NCBI RefSeq assembly: GCF_001422925.1
Contig: NZ_LMNI01000011.1
Location: forward strand, 630,515-694,514
DNA from: Microbacterium sp. Leaf288
GTDB lineage: Bacteria; Actinomycetota; Actinomycetes; Actinomycetales; Microbacteriaceae
Direction: 5' to 3'
DNA length: 64,000 bases
The notes beneath the pieces are model-generated. The model worked only from the letters and a program-made list of their open reading frames with translations, had not been told where the DNA came from and ran no database searches. The first letter of the stretch is position 1; every line of letters starts with the position of its first letter. Position numbers and translations under genes: made by a program. This document shows positions 8,445 through 19,292 of this stretch, one piece after another.

Positions 8445-8808
8445 ACGCGCCGCACGGCGCCCTCGCGCCGCCGGCGCGCGGGCCGGGCTGATGGCGGGGA
8501 CGACGGCCGCGGTCGGGATCGTCGGTGCGGCCGCCATCCTCGCGGCGGCGCTCGCCGGTGCCGGCGCTGCGGCGGTCGCGAGTCAGCGACTGGCTTCAGC
8601 GGCCGACGCCGGTGCGCTCGCCGCGGCGGACGCGGCCTCCGGCGCGGTGCCCGGCGTCCCCTGCGAGCGTGCGGCCGAGGTCGCGGGCACTTTCGGCGGC
8701 GCCATCGAGGCCTGCGAGCTCGACGAGCTGATCGCGACGGTGACCGTGTCGATGCGCCTCGGGCCGGTCACCGCGCAGGCCTCCGCACGGGCTGGGCCGC
8801 CTCCCTGA
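8422..8808 (+). CDS. Rv3654c/TadE-like secretion-associated protein
   Basis: A 128-residue protein with an Arg-rich N-terminus, a hydrophobic helix (about 24-52) and the actinobacterial signature QRLASAADAGALAAADAASG, followed by a small Cys-containing domain. Proteins of this sort lie at the end of tad loci next to helicase or topoisomerase genes. The start is uncertain: GTG 8422 overlaps the previous gene by 23 nt and keeps the Arg-rich region expected before the helix, while ATG 8491 would give a 105-residue form starting right at the helix. Confidence 0.8.
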   Translation: MRWQAACERAARRPRAAGARAGLMAGTTAAVGIVGAAAILAAALAGAGAAAVASQRLASAADAGALAAADAASGAVPGVPCERAAEVAGTFGGAIEACELDELIATVTVSMRLGPVTAQASARAGPPP

Positions 8809-8875
8809 TCACGTCTCACAGCCCCTGCACCGAGAAGTGGCGTGTATGGTTTGCGTCGAAGAAAGGACGCCCCCG

Positions 8876-11589
<2,714 letters not shown>

Positions 11590-11593
<4 letters not shown>

Positions 11594-12249
11594 CGGGCGG
11601 CGGCGACACCCGTCCGGTCCGTGAGCCCGTCGAAGGGCTGTTCGTCACGTTCGAGGGCGGTGACGGCGTCGGCAAGACGACGCAGGCGGCGCTCCTCGAC
11701 GCGTGGCTGACGAGTGTCGGACGCACGGTCGTGCGCACGCGGGAGCCCGGCGGCACCGAGGTGGGCGTTCTCATCCGCGACATCGTCCTGCACCACCGGG
11801 GAGAGGTCGCTCCGCGGGCGGAGGCGCTGCTGTACGCGGCGGACCGGGCGCATCACATCGAGACGCTGGTGCGGCCCGCACTCGAGCGAGGCGAGGTCGT
11901 GATCCAGGACCGCTACCTCGACTCCTCTGTCGCGTATCAAGGTGCGGGACGCGTCCTCGGGCGTGACGAGGTCCGAGAGCTCTCCCTGTGGGCGACCGGC
12001 GGCCTCCTTCCCGACGTCACGGTGCTGCTCGACCTCGACCCCGCATCGGCGCGCGAGCGCCTCGACGCCGATGACAAGCCCTTCGACCGACTCGAGTCCG
12101 AGAAGGAGCACTTCCACGCCCGCGTGCGAGAGGAGTTCCTCTCCCTCGCCGCCGCCGAGCCGGACCGCTTCCTCGTGCTCGACGCCGCGCTCCCGCCGGA
12201 CGAACTCGCCGCCGCCGTGCGCGCACGCGTGGAGCCGCTCCTCGCATGA
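11590..12249 (+). CDS. tmk: Thymidylate kinase
   Basis: Phosphorylates dTMP to dTDP for DNA synthesis. The 219-residue protein carries the P-loop FEGGDGVGKTTQ, the DR(Y/H) motif in IQDRYLDSSVAYQG and the lid segment near DRLESEKEHFHARV. GTG 11590 overlaps the topA stop (gtga), indicating translational coupling. Residues before LFVTFEGG (about 15) are non-conserved and are partly encoded by a copy of a dispersed repeat (11616-11636), so an internal start cannot be excluded, although no ATG or GTG in frame fits better. Confidence 0.95.
11616..11636 (+). repeat. Copy of a dispersed ~21-bp repeat inside the 5' end of tmk
   Basis: The sequence ggtccgtgagcccgtcgaag and the following g match the reverse complement of 33378-33398 at 17 of 21 positions. 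Both lie inside reading frames, at the non-conserved end of a protein. The motif resembles a small palindromic-type repeat that I recall as abundant in Microbacteriaceae. Confidence 0.5.
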
Positions 12250-12306
12250 GGCGAACGCTCGGCGTACGCACAGCCGGTGTCCGGCGGGATGGTTAGGCTG
12301 GTCGGC

Positions 12307-13491
12307 ATGGAGCCGGTCGCCGCTGTCGCTGGGGCGTCTTCCGCGACGGACGACCAGGCGTTCCCGTGGGGCGACGTGTGGGGGCAGCCCGATGCCGTCG
12401 CGGCGCTGCGGGAAGCAGCATCCGATCCCGCATCGATGACCCACGCATGGCTCATCACCGGTCCTCCCGGCTCCGGCCGGTCCACGCTCGCCCACGCCTT
12501 CGCGGCCGCGCTCATCGCCGAGCCCGGTGACGAACGCACGATGCACCAGGTGCTCGCCGGCACCCACCCCGATCTCACCGCGCTGCGCACCGAGGGCGTC
12601 ATCATCTCCATCAAGGACGCGCGCGCCCTCGTCGAGCGGTCGTACTTCGCGCCCTCGCTCGGGCGGTACCGCGTCATCGTCATGGAAGACGCCGATCGCA
12701 TGGCCGAGCGCACCTCGAACGTGCTGCTCAAGGCGCTCGAAGAGCCACCCGAGCGCACGGTCTGGGTGCTGTGCGCGCCGAGCGACGCCGACCTGCTGCC
12801 GACGATCCGCTCGCGCGTGCGCACGCTGCGTCTGCGCGAGCCCGACGTCGCCGACGTCGCCGACCTCATCGTGCGGCGCAGCGGCGTCGACCCTGCGATC
12901 GCCGAGCAGTCCGCCCGGCACGCGCAGCGCCACATCGGCATGGCGCAGCGGCTCGCGACGGATGCCGCGGCCCGCGCACGACGCGACGCCACGCTGCGCG
13001 GCGTGCTCGCGGTGCGGGGCGTGGGCGACGCGGTCGAGGTCGCCGGCGCGATCGTCGCCGCCGCGACCGACGACGCCAAGGCCCTCACCGCGGAGCGCGA
13101 CGAGGCGGAGCGCGCAGGGCTGCTGCGCACCCTCGGCATCGCGGAAGGGGCCGCGGTCCCGCCCGCCGTGCGGTCGCAGCTGTCGGCGCTCGAGGACGAG
13201 CAGAAGCGCCGCGCCACGCGCAGCCTGCGCGACGGCATCGATCGTGTGCTCACCGACCTCGAGTCGATGTTCCGCGATGTGCTGCTGCTGCAGTTCGGCC
13301 GCGACACCGACCTCATCAACCGCGAGCTCGAGCCCGACCTGCGGGCCCTCGCCGCCGCGTGGACGCCCGAGCGCACGCTCACGGTCGTCGACCGCATCGG
13401 CGTCACCCGCGAGAACCTCGAACTGAACGCCGCGCCCGCCCTGGCGCTCGAGAGCATGCTCGTCACCGTCGCGAGCGGAAGGATCCCGTGA
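12307..13491 (+). CDS. holB: DNA polymerase III delta-prime subunit (clamp loader)
   Basis: Clamp-loader AAA+ subunit that helps open and place the sliding clamp. 394 residues from ATG 12307. Seen: WGQPDAVAALREA, the P-loop GPPGSGRSTLAH, the VIVMEDADRM Walker B-like box and the very conserved SNVLLKALEEPP, followed by the sensor-1 region and SRVRTLRLR. The start is set by the box TAGGCT at 12294-12299 lying 7 nt upstream of the ATG, which implies a leaderless message; a longer GTG start (12277) would include that box. The next gene overlaps the stop by 4 nt. Confidence 0.95.
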   Translation: MEPVAAVAGASSATDDQAFPWGDVWGQPDAVAALREAASDPASMTHAWLITGPPGSGRSTLAHAFAAALIAEPGDERTMHQVLAGTHPDLTALRTEGVIISIKDARALVERSYFAPSLGRYRVIVMEDADRMAERTSNVLLKALEEPPERTVWVLCAPSDADLLPTIRSRVRTLRLREPDVADVADLIVRRSGVDPAIAEQSARHAQRHIGMAQRLATDAAARARRDATLRGVLAVRGVGDAVEVAGAIVAAATDDAKALTAERDEAERAGLLRTLGIAEGAAVPPAVRSQLSALEDEQKRRATRSLRDGIDRVLTDLESMFRDVLLLQFGRDTDLINRELEPDLRALAAAWTPERTLTVVDRIGVTRENLELNAAPALALESMLVTVASGRIP

Positions 13492-15047
13492 ACCCGACCC
13501 GCCCCCGCCGACTTCGTCGCGCGCTTGCCGTCGTCGCCGGCCTGGTCGCAGCATCCGTCATCCTCAGCGGCTGCCTGTCGGCGATGATCCCCGACGCGTC
13601 GCCGCGTCCGAGCTCGAGCAAGGCGGCCGACACCGACGGCGTCGCCGAGAACCTGCTGCCGTACTACGAGCAGCCGCTCGACTGGTCCAGCTGCAACGAG
13701 ACGTTCGACTGCGCCACGGTCACGGCGCCCCTCGACTGGTCCGACCCGACGAAGGGCGACATCGAGCTGTCGGTCATCCGCAGCCGTGCCGAAGGCACCG
13801 ACGACCCGATCGGGTCCCTGCTCACCAATCCCGGCGGACCCGGCGCCAGCGGTGTCGACCTGATCCGCGACTCGGTGTCTTTCGCGGTGAGCGAGCCGGT
13901 GCGCCGGCAGTTCGACGTCATCGGCTTCGACCCGCGCGGTGTCGGCGAGTCGACCGCGGTGACCTGCTACGACGCGGCCGACATGGACGCGTACCTGTTC
14001 GACATCCCCGAGGGTGCCCGCGGGACGGATGCCTGGGCCGACGAGCTCCTCGCACGGCACAAGAGCTTCGGCGAGGCCTGCGACGAGAACAGCGACGGCA
14101 TCCTCCCGTACATCACCACCGAGAACTCCGCCCGCGACATGGACCTGCTGCGCGCGGTGCTCGGCGACACGGAGCTGAACTACCTCGGCTACTCGTACGG
14201 CACGTTCCTCGGCGCGACGTACGCGAAGCTGTTCCCCGAGAAGGTGGGACGACTCGTGCTCGATGGCGCCGTCGACCCGTCGGTGTCGAACCTCGACGTC
14301 AACGTGACCCAGGGCACGGGGTTCGAATCGGCCTTGCGCGCGTACATGGCGGACTGCCTGACCGATAAGGAGTGCCCGTTCCGCGGCACCGTCGACGAGG
14401 CGATGGCCGATCTCGGAACGCTGCTCGCGAGCGTCGACCGCGACCCGATCCCGAACGCCGACGGCCGCCTGCTCGGCTCCGATTCACTGATGACCGCGAT
14501 CGTCGCCGCACTCTACTCGCAGGACAGCTGGGGGTACCTCACGATGGCGCTGACCGACGTGCTCCAGGGCAACGCCGACATCGCGTTCCAGCTGGCGGAC
14601 TTCTACTACGACCGCCAGGGTGGCACGTACACCGGCAACCAGACCGAGGCGTTCCGCGCGTACAACTGCATGGATTACCCCACGGGTGCCACCGATGAGG
14701 ACCTGGCGGCGGCCGAGGCGACCCTCGCCGAGAAGGCGCCCACGATCGCGCCCTACTGGTTCGGACCCGACCCCTGCGAGGTGTGGCCGTACCCGCCCAC
14801 CGGCGTGCGCGAGCGCATCACCGCCGACGGTGCCGCGCCGATCGTCGTGGTCGGCACCACGAACGACCCGGCGACCCCGTACGAGTGGTCGGTGTCGCTG
14901 GCCGATCAGCTCTCGTCGGGTGTGCTGGTGACGCGCGTCGGCGAGGGCCACACCGGGTACAACAAGGGAAACTCGTGCGTCGACTCGGCGATCGAGACGT
15001 ACCTGCTCGAGGGGACGCCCCCGCAGGACGGGCTGCGCTGCGAGTGA
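13488..15047 (+). CDS. Secreted alpha/beta-hydrolase lipoprotein, tripeptidyl-aminopeptidase (TAP) type
   Basis: A 519-residue exported hydrolase. The signal peptide ends in the lipobox VILSGC (Cys near residue 29), so it is probably membrane-anchored outside the cell. Catalytic features: oxyanion strand LLTNPGGPGASG, nucleophile elbow GYSYGT (Ser236), and a C-terminal block ending GTTNDPATPYEW and GEGHTGYNKGNSCVD that supplies the Asp and His. This is the layout of Streptomyces SlpD/SlpE and TAP proteases, which release tripeptides from protein N-termini. GTG 13488 overlaps the holB stop by 4 nt. The peptide specificity is inferred from the family only. Confidence 0.9.
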   Translation: MNPTRPRRLRRALAVVAGLVAASVILSGCLSAMIPDASPRPSSSKAADTDGVAENLLPYYEQPLDWSSCNETFDCATVTAPLDWSDPTKGDIELSVIRSRAEGTDDPIGSLLTNPGGPGASGVDLIRDSVSFAVSEPVRRQFDVIGFDPRGVGESTAVTCYDAADMDAYLFDIPEGARGTDAWADELLARHKSFGEACDENSDGILPYITTENSARDMDLLRAVLGDTELNYLGYSYGTFLGATYAKLFPEKVGRLVLDGAVDPSVSNLDVNVTQGTGFESALRAYMADCLTDKECPFRGTVDEAMADLGTLLASVDRDPIPNADGRLLGSDSLMTAIVAALYSQDSWGYLTMALTDVLQGNADIAFQLADFYYDRQGGTYTGNQTEAFRAYNCMDYPTGATDEDLAAAEATLAEKAPTIAPYWFGPDPCEVWPYPPTGVRERITADGAAPIVVVGTTNDPATPYEWSVSLADQLSSGVLVTRVGEGHTGYNKGNSCVDSAIETYLLEGTPPQDGLRCE

Positions 15048-15062
15048 ACTGACGAACGACAG

Positions 15063-15100
15063 AAGCGGATGCCGCGACCTCAGGGTCGCGGCATCCGCTT
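15063..15100. terminator. Hairpin with 17-bp perfect arms between convergent genes
   Basis: Arms at 15063-15079 and 15084-15100 enclose a tcag loop. It lies between the hydrolase gene (+) and metI (-), so it can serve both directions. There is no T-run, as is usual for high-GC actinobacteria. The stem contains cggatgc/gcatccg, the hexamer that is over-represented across the window. Confidence 0.85.
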
Positions 15101-15122
15101 GCTGCTTGCGAGGTCGTGGTCG

Positions 15123-15782
15123 TCAGCGGCGCAGCACGCGGCGGGCGAGCGCGTTGCCGAGGAACTGCACGAGCTGCACGATCACGATGATCACGAGCAC
15201 CGCGGCCCAGGTGACCGCCGGGTTGAACTGCTTGAAGCCGTAGACGATCGCGAATTCACCGAGTCCGCCCGCCGCGACGGCGCCCGCGATCGCCGTCATG
15301 TCGACGAGGGCGACGACGATGAACGTGTAGCCGAGGATGAGGGGGCCGAGCGCCTCGCGGGGGAGGAGGCGCAGGAGGATCCGCGAGCGGCTCGCCCCCG
15401 TGGCACGGGCGGCCTCGATCACGCCGGGACGCACCGTCAGCAGGTTCTGCTCGACGATGCGGCTGATCGCGAAGAGCGACGCGATGGTGATCGCGAAGAT
15501 GCCGAACTCGGGACCGATGCCCGGGATGCCGAGGCTGCGCGCGATCGGCTGCACGGCCGCGAGCAGGATCACGAACGGGATCGGCCGGAAGAAGTTCACG
15601 ATGACGTTGATCGTGCCGAACAGGAACCGGTTGGGGAACAGGCTGCCCGGCCTCGTCGCGTACAGCGCGAGTCCGACGAAGAGTCCCGCGATGCCGCCGA
15701 AGACGAGGCTCAGCGACACCACGTACAGCGTCTCGGCCGTCGCGGCCCAGAGCTCGGGAAGAAGGTCGATGAGCCTATCCAC
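15123..15782 (-). CDS. metI: Methionine ABC transporter permease
   Basis: Membrane subunit of a MetNIQ-type importer of methionine. 219 residues with five predicted membrane helices and the EAA loop EAARATGASRSRILLRLLP that docks on the ATPase. The start is GTG 15782, preceded by gaggaggac; it overlaps the 3' end of metN by 8 nt, and the longer reading frame upstream is just metN in another frame. Last gene of the minus-strand operon metQ-metN-metI. Confidence 0.93.
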   Translation of the reverse strand: MDRLIDLLPELWAATAETLYVVSLSLVFGGIAGLFVGLALYATRPGSLFPNRFLFGTINVIVNFFRPIPFVILLAAVQPIARSLGIPGIGPEFGIFAITIASLFAISRIVEQNLLTVRPGVIEAARATGASRSRILLRLLPREALGPLILGYTFIVVALVDMTAIAGAVAAGGLGEFAIVYGFKQFNPAVTWAAVLVIIVIVQLVQFLGNALARRVLRR

Positions 15783-16812
15783 GAACGTCCTCCTCGATGA
15801 GCGGCGCGAACGCCGAGGCCGCGTCGATGGCCTGCTGCACGGCATCCGCCTCTCCGGTCAGTGCCAGAGTCAGATGCCCGAAGACGCGCCCGCCGATGTC
15901 GTTGATCCCGCCGTGCACGAGTTCGAAGCGCACGCCGCGCGACGACAGTGCGGCGAAGACGTCGGCCTGCGTGACGTCGCCGTCGCGGATCGTGAACGTC
16001 ACGATGCGCCCCGGGTGGCGGTCGTGCAGCGTGCGCAGCTGGTCGCCGACCGGGACGTCCTCGATGATGCTCGCGACGAAGCGGCGCGTCGCCGCGTGCT
16101 GCGGCGACGAGAGCACGTCGAACACGGCGCCGCTCTCGATGATTGCGCCGTCCTCCATCACGACGACGCGATCGGCGAGGGTGCGGATGACGTCCATCTC
16201 GTGGGTGATCACGAGGACGGTCACACCGAGGTCCCGGTTGATGCGCTTCAGGAGCGCGAGCACCTCCTGCGTGGTGTCCGGGTCGAGGGCGCTCGTCGCC
16301 TCGTCGGCGAGCAGGATGCGCGGGTTCGTCGCGAGGGCGCGGGCGATGCCGACGCGCTGCTTCTGCCCGCCAGAGAGCTGCTCGGGGTAGTTCTTCGCCT
16401 TGTCGGCGAGGCCGACGAAGCGCAGCAGCTCGTCGACGCGCGCCGCGATCTCGGCGCGCGGGCGGCGCGCGACCTCGAGCGGGTAGGCGATGTTCTTCGC
16501 GACCGTGCGGGAGTCGAAGAGGTTGAACTGCTGGAAGATCATGCCGATGTCGCCGCGCAGCTCGCGCAGTTCGCGCTCGCGCAGGTGCGTGATGTCACGG
16601 CCGTCGATCTCGACGGTGCCGGAGGTCGGCGTCTCGAGCGCGTTCACGAGCCGCAGCACGGTGCTCTTGCCGGCACCGGAGTAGCCGATGATGCCGCACA
16701 CCTCGCCGGCCGCGATGTCGAGCGAGATGTCGTCGACGGCGACGACAGTCGCGCCGTCTGTGGATGCCGGCGGGAAGGTCTTGGTCACGCCGGTCAGGCG
16801 GATCAGGGTCAT
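15775..16812 (-). CDS. metN: Methionine ABC transporter ATP-binding protein
   Basis: ATPase of the methionine importer. 345 residues: Walker A GYSGAGKST, Q-loop IFQQFNLF, signature LSGGQKQRVGIARA, Walker B ILLADEATSALD and the H-loop VITHEM. The last 80 residues (from about 265) form the NIL domain, which in MetN binds methionine and shuts down transport when the inside is saturated. That domain supports methionine rather than another substrate. ATG 16812; 88 bp after metQ. Confidence 0.94.
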   Translation of the reverse strand: MTLIRLTGVTKTFPPASTDGATVVAVDDISLDIAAGEVCGIIGYSGAGKSTVLRLVNALETPTSGTVEIDGRDITHLRERELRELRGDIGMIFQQFNLFDSRTVAKNIAYPLEVARRPRAEIAARVDELLRFVGLADKAKNYPEQLSGGQKQRVGIARALATNPRILLADEATSALDPDTTQEVLALLKRINRDLGVTVLVITHEMDVIRTLADRVVVMEDGAIIESGAVFDVLSSPQHAATRRFVASIIEDVPVGDQLRTLHDRHPGRIVTFTIRDGDVTQADVFAALSSRGVRFELVHGGINDIGGRVFGHLTLALTGEADAVQQAIDAASAFAPLIEEDVRG

Positions 16813-16900
16813 GAATGCTCCTCGGCGGAACGCGCGTGTGCGGCCCGCGCGCACGAGGTGCACGCGGACCGCACAGGCGAGTGCCGCGAAATGGCGGCTG

Positions 16901-17803
16901 TTACGAGTTGGCGCGGATGTCGTCCTCGACGTCGGTGAGCGACGTCACGAGCTCGTCCACCGGGGTCTTCACGAGGACGGCGGTGCCGCCCGACGCCTCG
17001 ACGACGCCATCGAGGACGTCCTGCGTGTTCTGGTAGATCTCGACGAGCTTGAGGTACGTCGGGTTGTCGGCGTCCTCGGCCTTCGCCGCGAAGATGTTGA
17101 TGTACGGGAACGCGCTCGGGTCGGTCGGGTCGTCCGTGGCGATGGCGTCCTCGGCGGCGAGGTCGGCGTCCGCGAGGAAGTCGTTGTTCACGATCGCCGC
17201 CGCCACGTCGGGAAGCGACGTCGCGGTGAAGGCGGCGTCGAGCGCTTCGACCTTGACCTTCGACTCCGGCAGCACGTCGGCGACGGTCGAGAAGACCGAG
17301 CCGCCGTCCTTCAGCTCGATGAGGCCGGCCGACTGGAGAACGAGGAGGCCGCGCGCCTGGTTCGACTCGTCGTTGGGAACGGCGACCGTCGATCCCTCGG
17401 GGATGTCGTCGGTCGACTCGTACTGCGACGAGTACAGACCGAGCGGGTAGATCGCCGTGGCGCCGATCGGCTGGAGGTCGTCGTCGCTCTGCACGTTGTA
17501 GGTCGCGAGGTAGATGATGTGCTGGAACTGGTTCAGGTCCAGCTCGCCCGCCGAGAGGGCGGGGTTCGGCTGCGTGTACTCGCTGAAGTTGACGAGCTCC
17601 ACCTCGATGCCCTCGTCCGCGGCGGCCTCCTTGTAGGTCTCCCAGTACGGGTCGCCGGAGTCGACGACGCCGATGCGGACGACCTCGTTCTCTTCGGAGG
17701 CGCCGGCGGCGGCATCCGTTCCGGTACCGGCGCAGCCGGCGAGGAGAAGGGCGAGAGGAAGCGCGAGTGCTGCTGCGGCGGTGAGCTTCTTGGACGTGGA
17801 CAT
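16901..17803 (-). CDS. metQ: Methionine-binding lipoprotein (NlpA/MetQ family)
   Basis: Extracellular substrate receptor of the MetNIQ transporter. 300 residues with a lipoprotein signal ending LLLAGCAG (Cys24). The mature protein shows family features such as the VDSGDPYWETYKEAAADEGIEVELVNFSE region (split here from the usual text) and FPYINIFAAK near the C-terminus. ATG 17803 has aggag 8 nt upstream. First gene of the operon. I looked in the 258-bp leader for a SAM riboswitch and did not recognise one. Confidence 0.93.
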   Translation of the reverse strand: MSTSKKLTAAAALALPLALLLAGCAGTGTDAAAGASEENEVVRIGVVDSGDPYWETYKEAAADEGIEVELVNFSEYTQPNPALSAGELDLNQFQHIIYLATYNVQSDDDLQPIGATAIYPLGLYSSQYESTDDIPEGSTVAVPNDESNQARGLLVLQSAGLIELKDGGSVFSTVADVLPESKVKVEALDAAFTATSLPDVAAAIVNNDFLADADLAAEDAIATDDPTDPSAFPYINIFAAKAEDADNPTYLKLVEIYQNTQDVLDGVVEASGGTAVLVKTPVDELVTSLTDVEDDIRANS

Positions 17804-18061
17804 GTGAGTGCTCCTGTGGATCGAGGCCCGTCTCGGGCTTGTGACCGCGCGCACGATCCACGGACCGCGCACGCTTCGTCGCGGACCGCCTTCGAACCTA
17901 CGTGGGGGTGATGCGCCATCTCGAACCGGGGCGTAACACGTCGACACCGAGTCCGTCCGGAAGTGGGATCGAGTCCGGAACGGATGCCTCGGCCGCCGTG
18001 ATTCGCGAGCGCCCGCGAGACCCTGTAAGATCGTTGCTTGTGCGTCGCGCAAGCGAGGCCC

Positions 18062-18137
18062 GCCACCTTAGCTCAGTCGGCAGAGCGAATCACTCGTAAT
18101 GATTAGGTCAAGGGTTCGATTCCCTTAGGTGGCTCCA
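18062..18137 (+). tRNA. tRNA-Thr (anticodon CGT)
   Basis: A 76-nt cloverleaf. Acceptor arms gccacct/aggtggc, D arm gctc...gagc, anticodon stem aatca/tgatt with loop ctcgtaa (anticodon CGT, Thr), T arm agggttcgattccct, discriminator T and an encoded CCA at 18135-18137. A TAAGAT box at 18026-18031 is a likely -10 for its promoter. No intron. Confidence 0.95.
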
Positions 18138-18259
18138 CAGATCCCCTTCGACGGGAATCCCTCCTCGCGGCATGCGAAGCGCGACGTCGGACGACTCGAT
18201 CGTACGGAGACTTCGTCGCCGCGTATCAGCCTCTGACGCCCCGACCGATGCAGAGGGGG

Positions 18260-18279
18260 CTGCCGCCCCCATGCGGCAG
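18260..18279 (-). terminator. Hairpin just downstream of the hydroxyacid dehydrogenase gene
   Basis: Arms ctgccgc (18260-18266) and gcggcag (18273-18279) flank a 6-nt loop 2 nt beyond the minus-strand stop codon at 18282. It is a likely terminator for the two-gene minus-strand operon. Between it and the tRNA there is nothing else I can identify. Confidence 0.55.
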
Positions 18280-18281
18280 CA

Positions 18282-19292
18282 TCACGCGATGCGCGCGAGG
18301 TCGGGCGAGGTCACCTCGTCGGCGAGGTCGCCCGTGCGCACGAAGCGCTCGACTTCCGCGACGACATGATGGCCGAGCCGACGCAGCTCGTTGCCGATCG
18401 AGCCCGCGATGTGAGGCGTCAGCGTGGCGCCCGGCAGAGAGAACAGCGGATGCCCCGGCGGCAGCGGCTCGGGGTCCGTGACGTCGAGCACCGCCCGCAG
18501 GCGATCGGTCGCGAGCTCGGCGACGAGGGCATCGGTGTCGACGAGCGACCCTCGCGCGGTGTTGATCAGTGTCGCGCCGTCGGCCATGAGCGCGAGTTCG
18601 TCGCGGCCGATCATGCGGAAGGTCTCCGGGAGCGCCGGCGCGTGGATGGTGACCACCTGCGAGCGCGTGAGCAGCTCGGGAAGGCTCACGAGCTCCGCGC
18701 CGAGGGCGGATGCACTCGCGGCGTCGAGCGAGGGATCGAAGACGACGCACCGGATGTCGAAGGGCTGCAGCAGCTCGATCACGCGCCGGCCGATACGGGA
18801 CGCGCCCACCACGCCCACTGTGATGCCGAAGGCACCCACCCCGCCGCGCGGGCGGGCCGCGATCATGTCGTGGGTCCGGGTGAAGTCGCGCGCCGAGCGG
18901 AGCACATCTCCGGCGCTCAGCAGGATCGTCGCGAGGGTGTACTCCGCGACCGGGACCGCGTTCGCACCGGCGGCACTGGAGACACGGATGCCTCGTTCCC
19001 AGACCGCGGGGGTCACGAGGCGCTTGACCGACCCGGCGGCGTGCACGACGGCGCGCAGGCGCGGCCAGTGGGCGAGCGTCGGCCCGTCGAGCGCGGGAGC
19101 GCCCCACCCGGTGATGAGGATCTCGGTGTCGGCCGTCGACGGCGGCACGCTCAGCAGGTCAGGGGTCAGCACGAGATCGTCGAGGCGGACGAACCGCTCG
19201 AGGTCGGCACGAGCCGCGGCACCGAACAGCTCCGACGCGAGCTGCGGGGATTCCATCGCGAAGAGCGCCTTGGGGCGCGCGAGGGCGCTCAC
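18282..19292 (-). CDS. D-isomer-specific 2-hydroxyacid dehydrogenase
   Basis: NAD-dependent oxidoreductase of the phosphoglycerate-dehydrogenase-like family; the 2-hydroxy acid used is unknown. 336 residues: substrate region ITGWGAPALDGP, Rossmann start GITVGVVGASRIGRRVIELL, catalytic Arg in INTARGSLVD, Glu in VTDPEPLPP and His in LTPHIAGSIG. GTG 19292 overlaps the stop of the DUF2264 gene by 4 nt, so the two are coupled. Its place in a sugar-acid locus suggests a role with a uronate- or aldonate-derived acid, which is inference only. Confidence 0.9.
   Translation of the reverse strand: MSALARPKALFAMESPQLASELFGAAARADLERFVRLDDLVLTPDLLSVPPSTADTEILITGWGAPALDGPTLAHWPRLRAVVHAAGSVKRLVTPAVWERGIRVSSAAGANAVPVAEYTLATILLSAGDVLRSARDFTRTHDMIAARPRGGVGAFGITVGVVGASRIGRRVIELLQPFDIRCVVFDPSLDAASASALGAELVSLPELLTRSQVVTIHAPALPETFRMIGRDELALMADGATLINTARGSLVDTDALVAELATDRLRAVLDVTDPEPLPPGHPLFSLPGATLTPHIAGSIGNELRRLGHHVVAEVERFVRTGDLADEVTSPDLARIA

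Noticed and set aside
17804..18061. SAM riboswitch upstream of metQ
   Set aside because: I looked for SAM-I/IV-like conserved segments in the leader and saw only a small gcccg/cgggc stem; no support.
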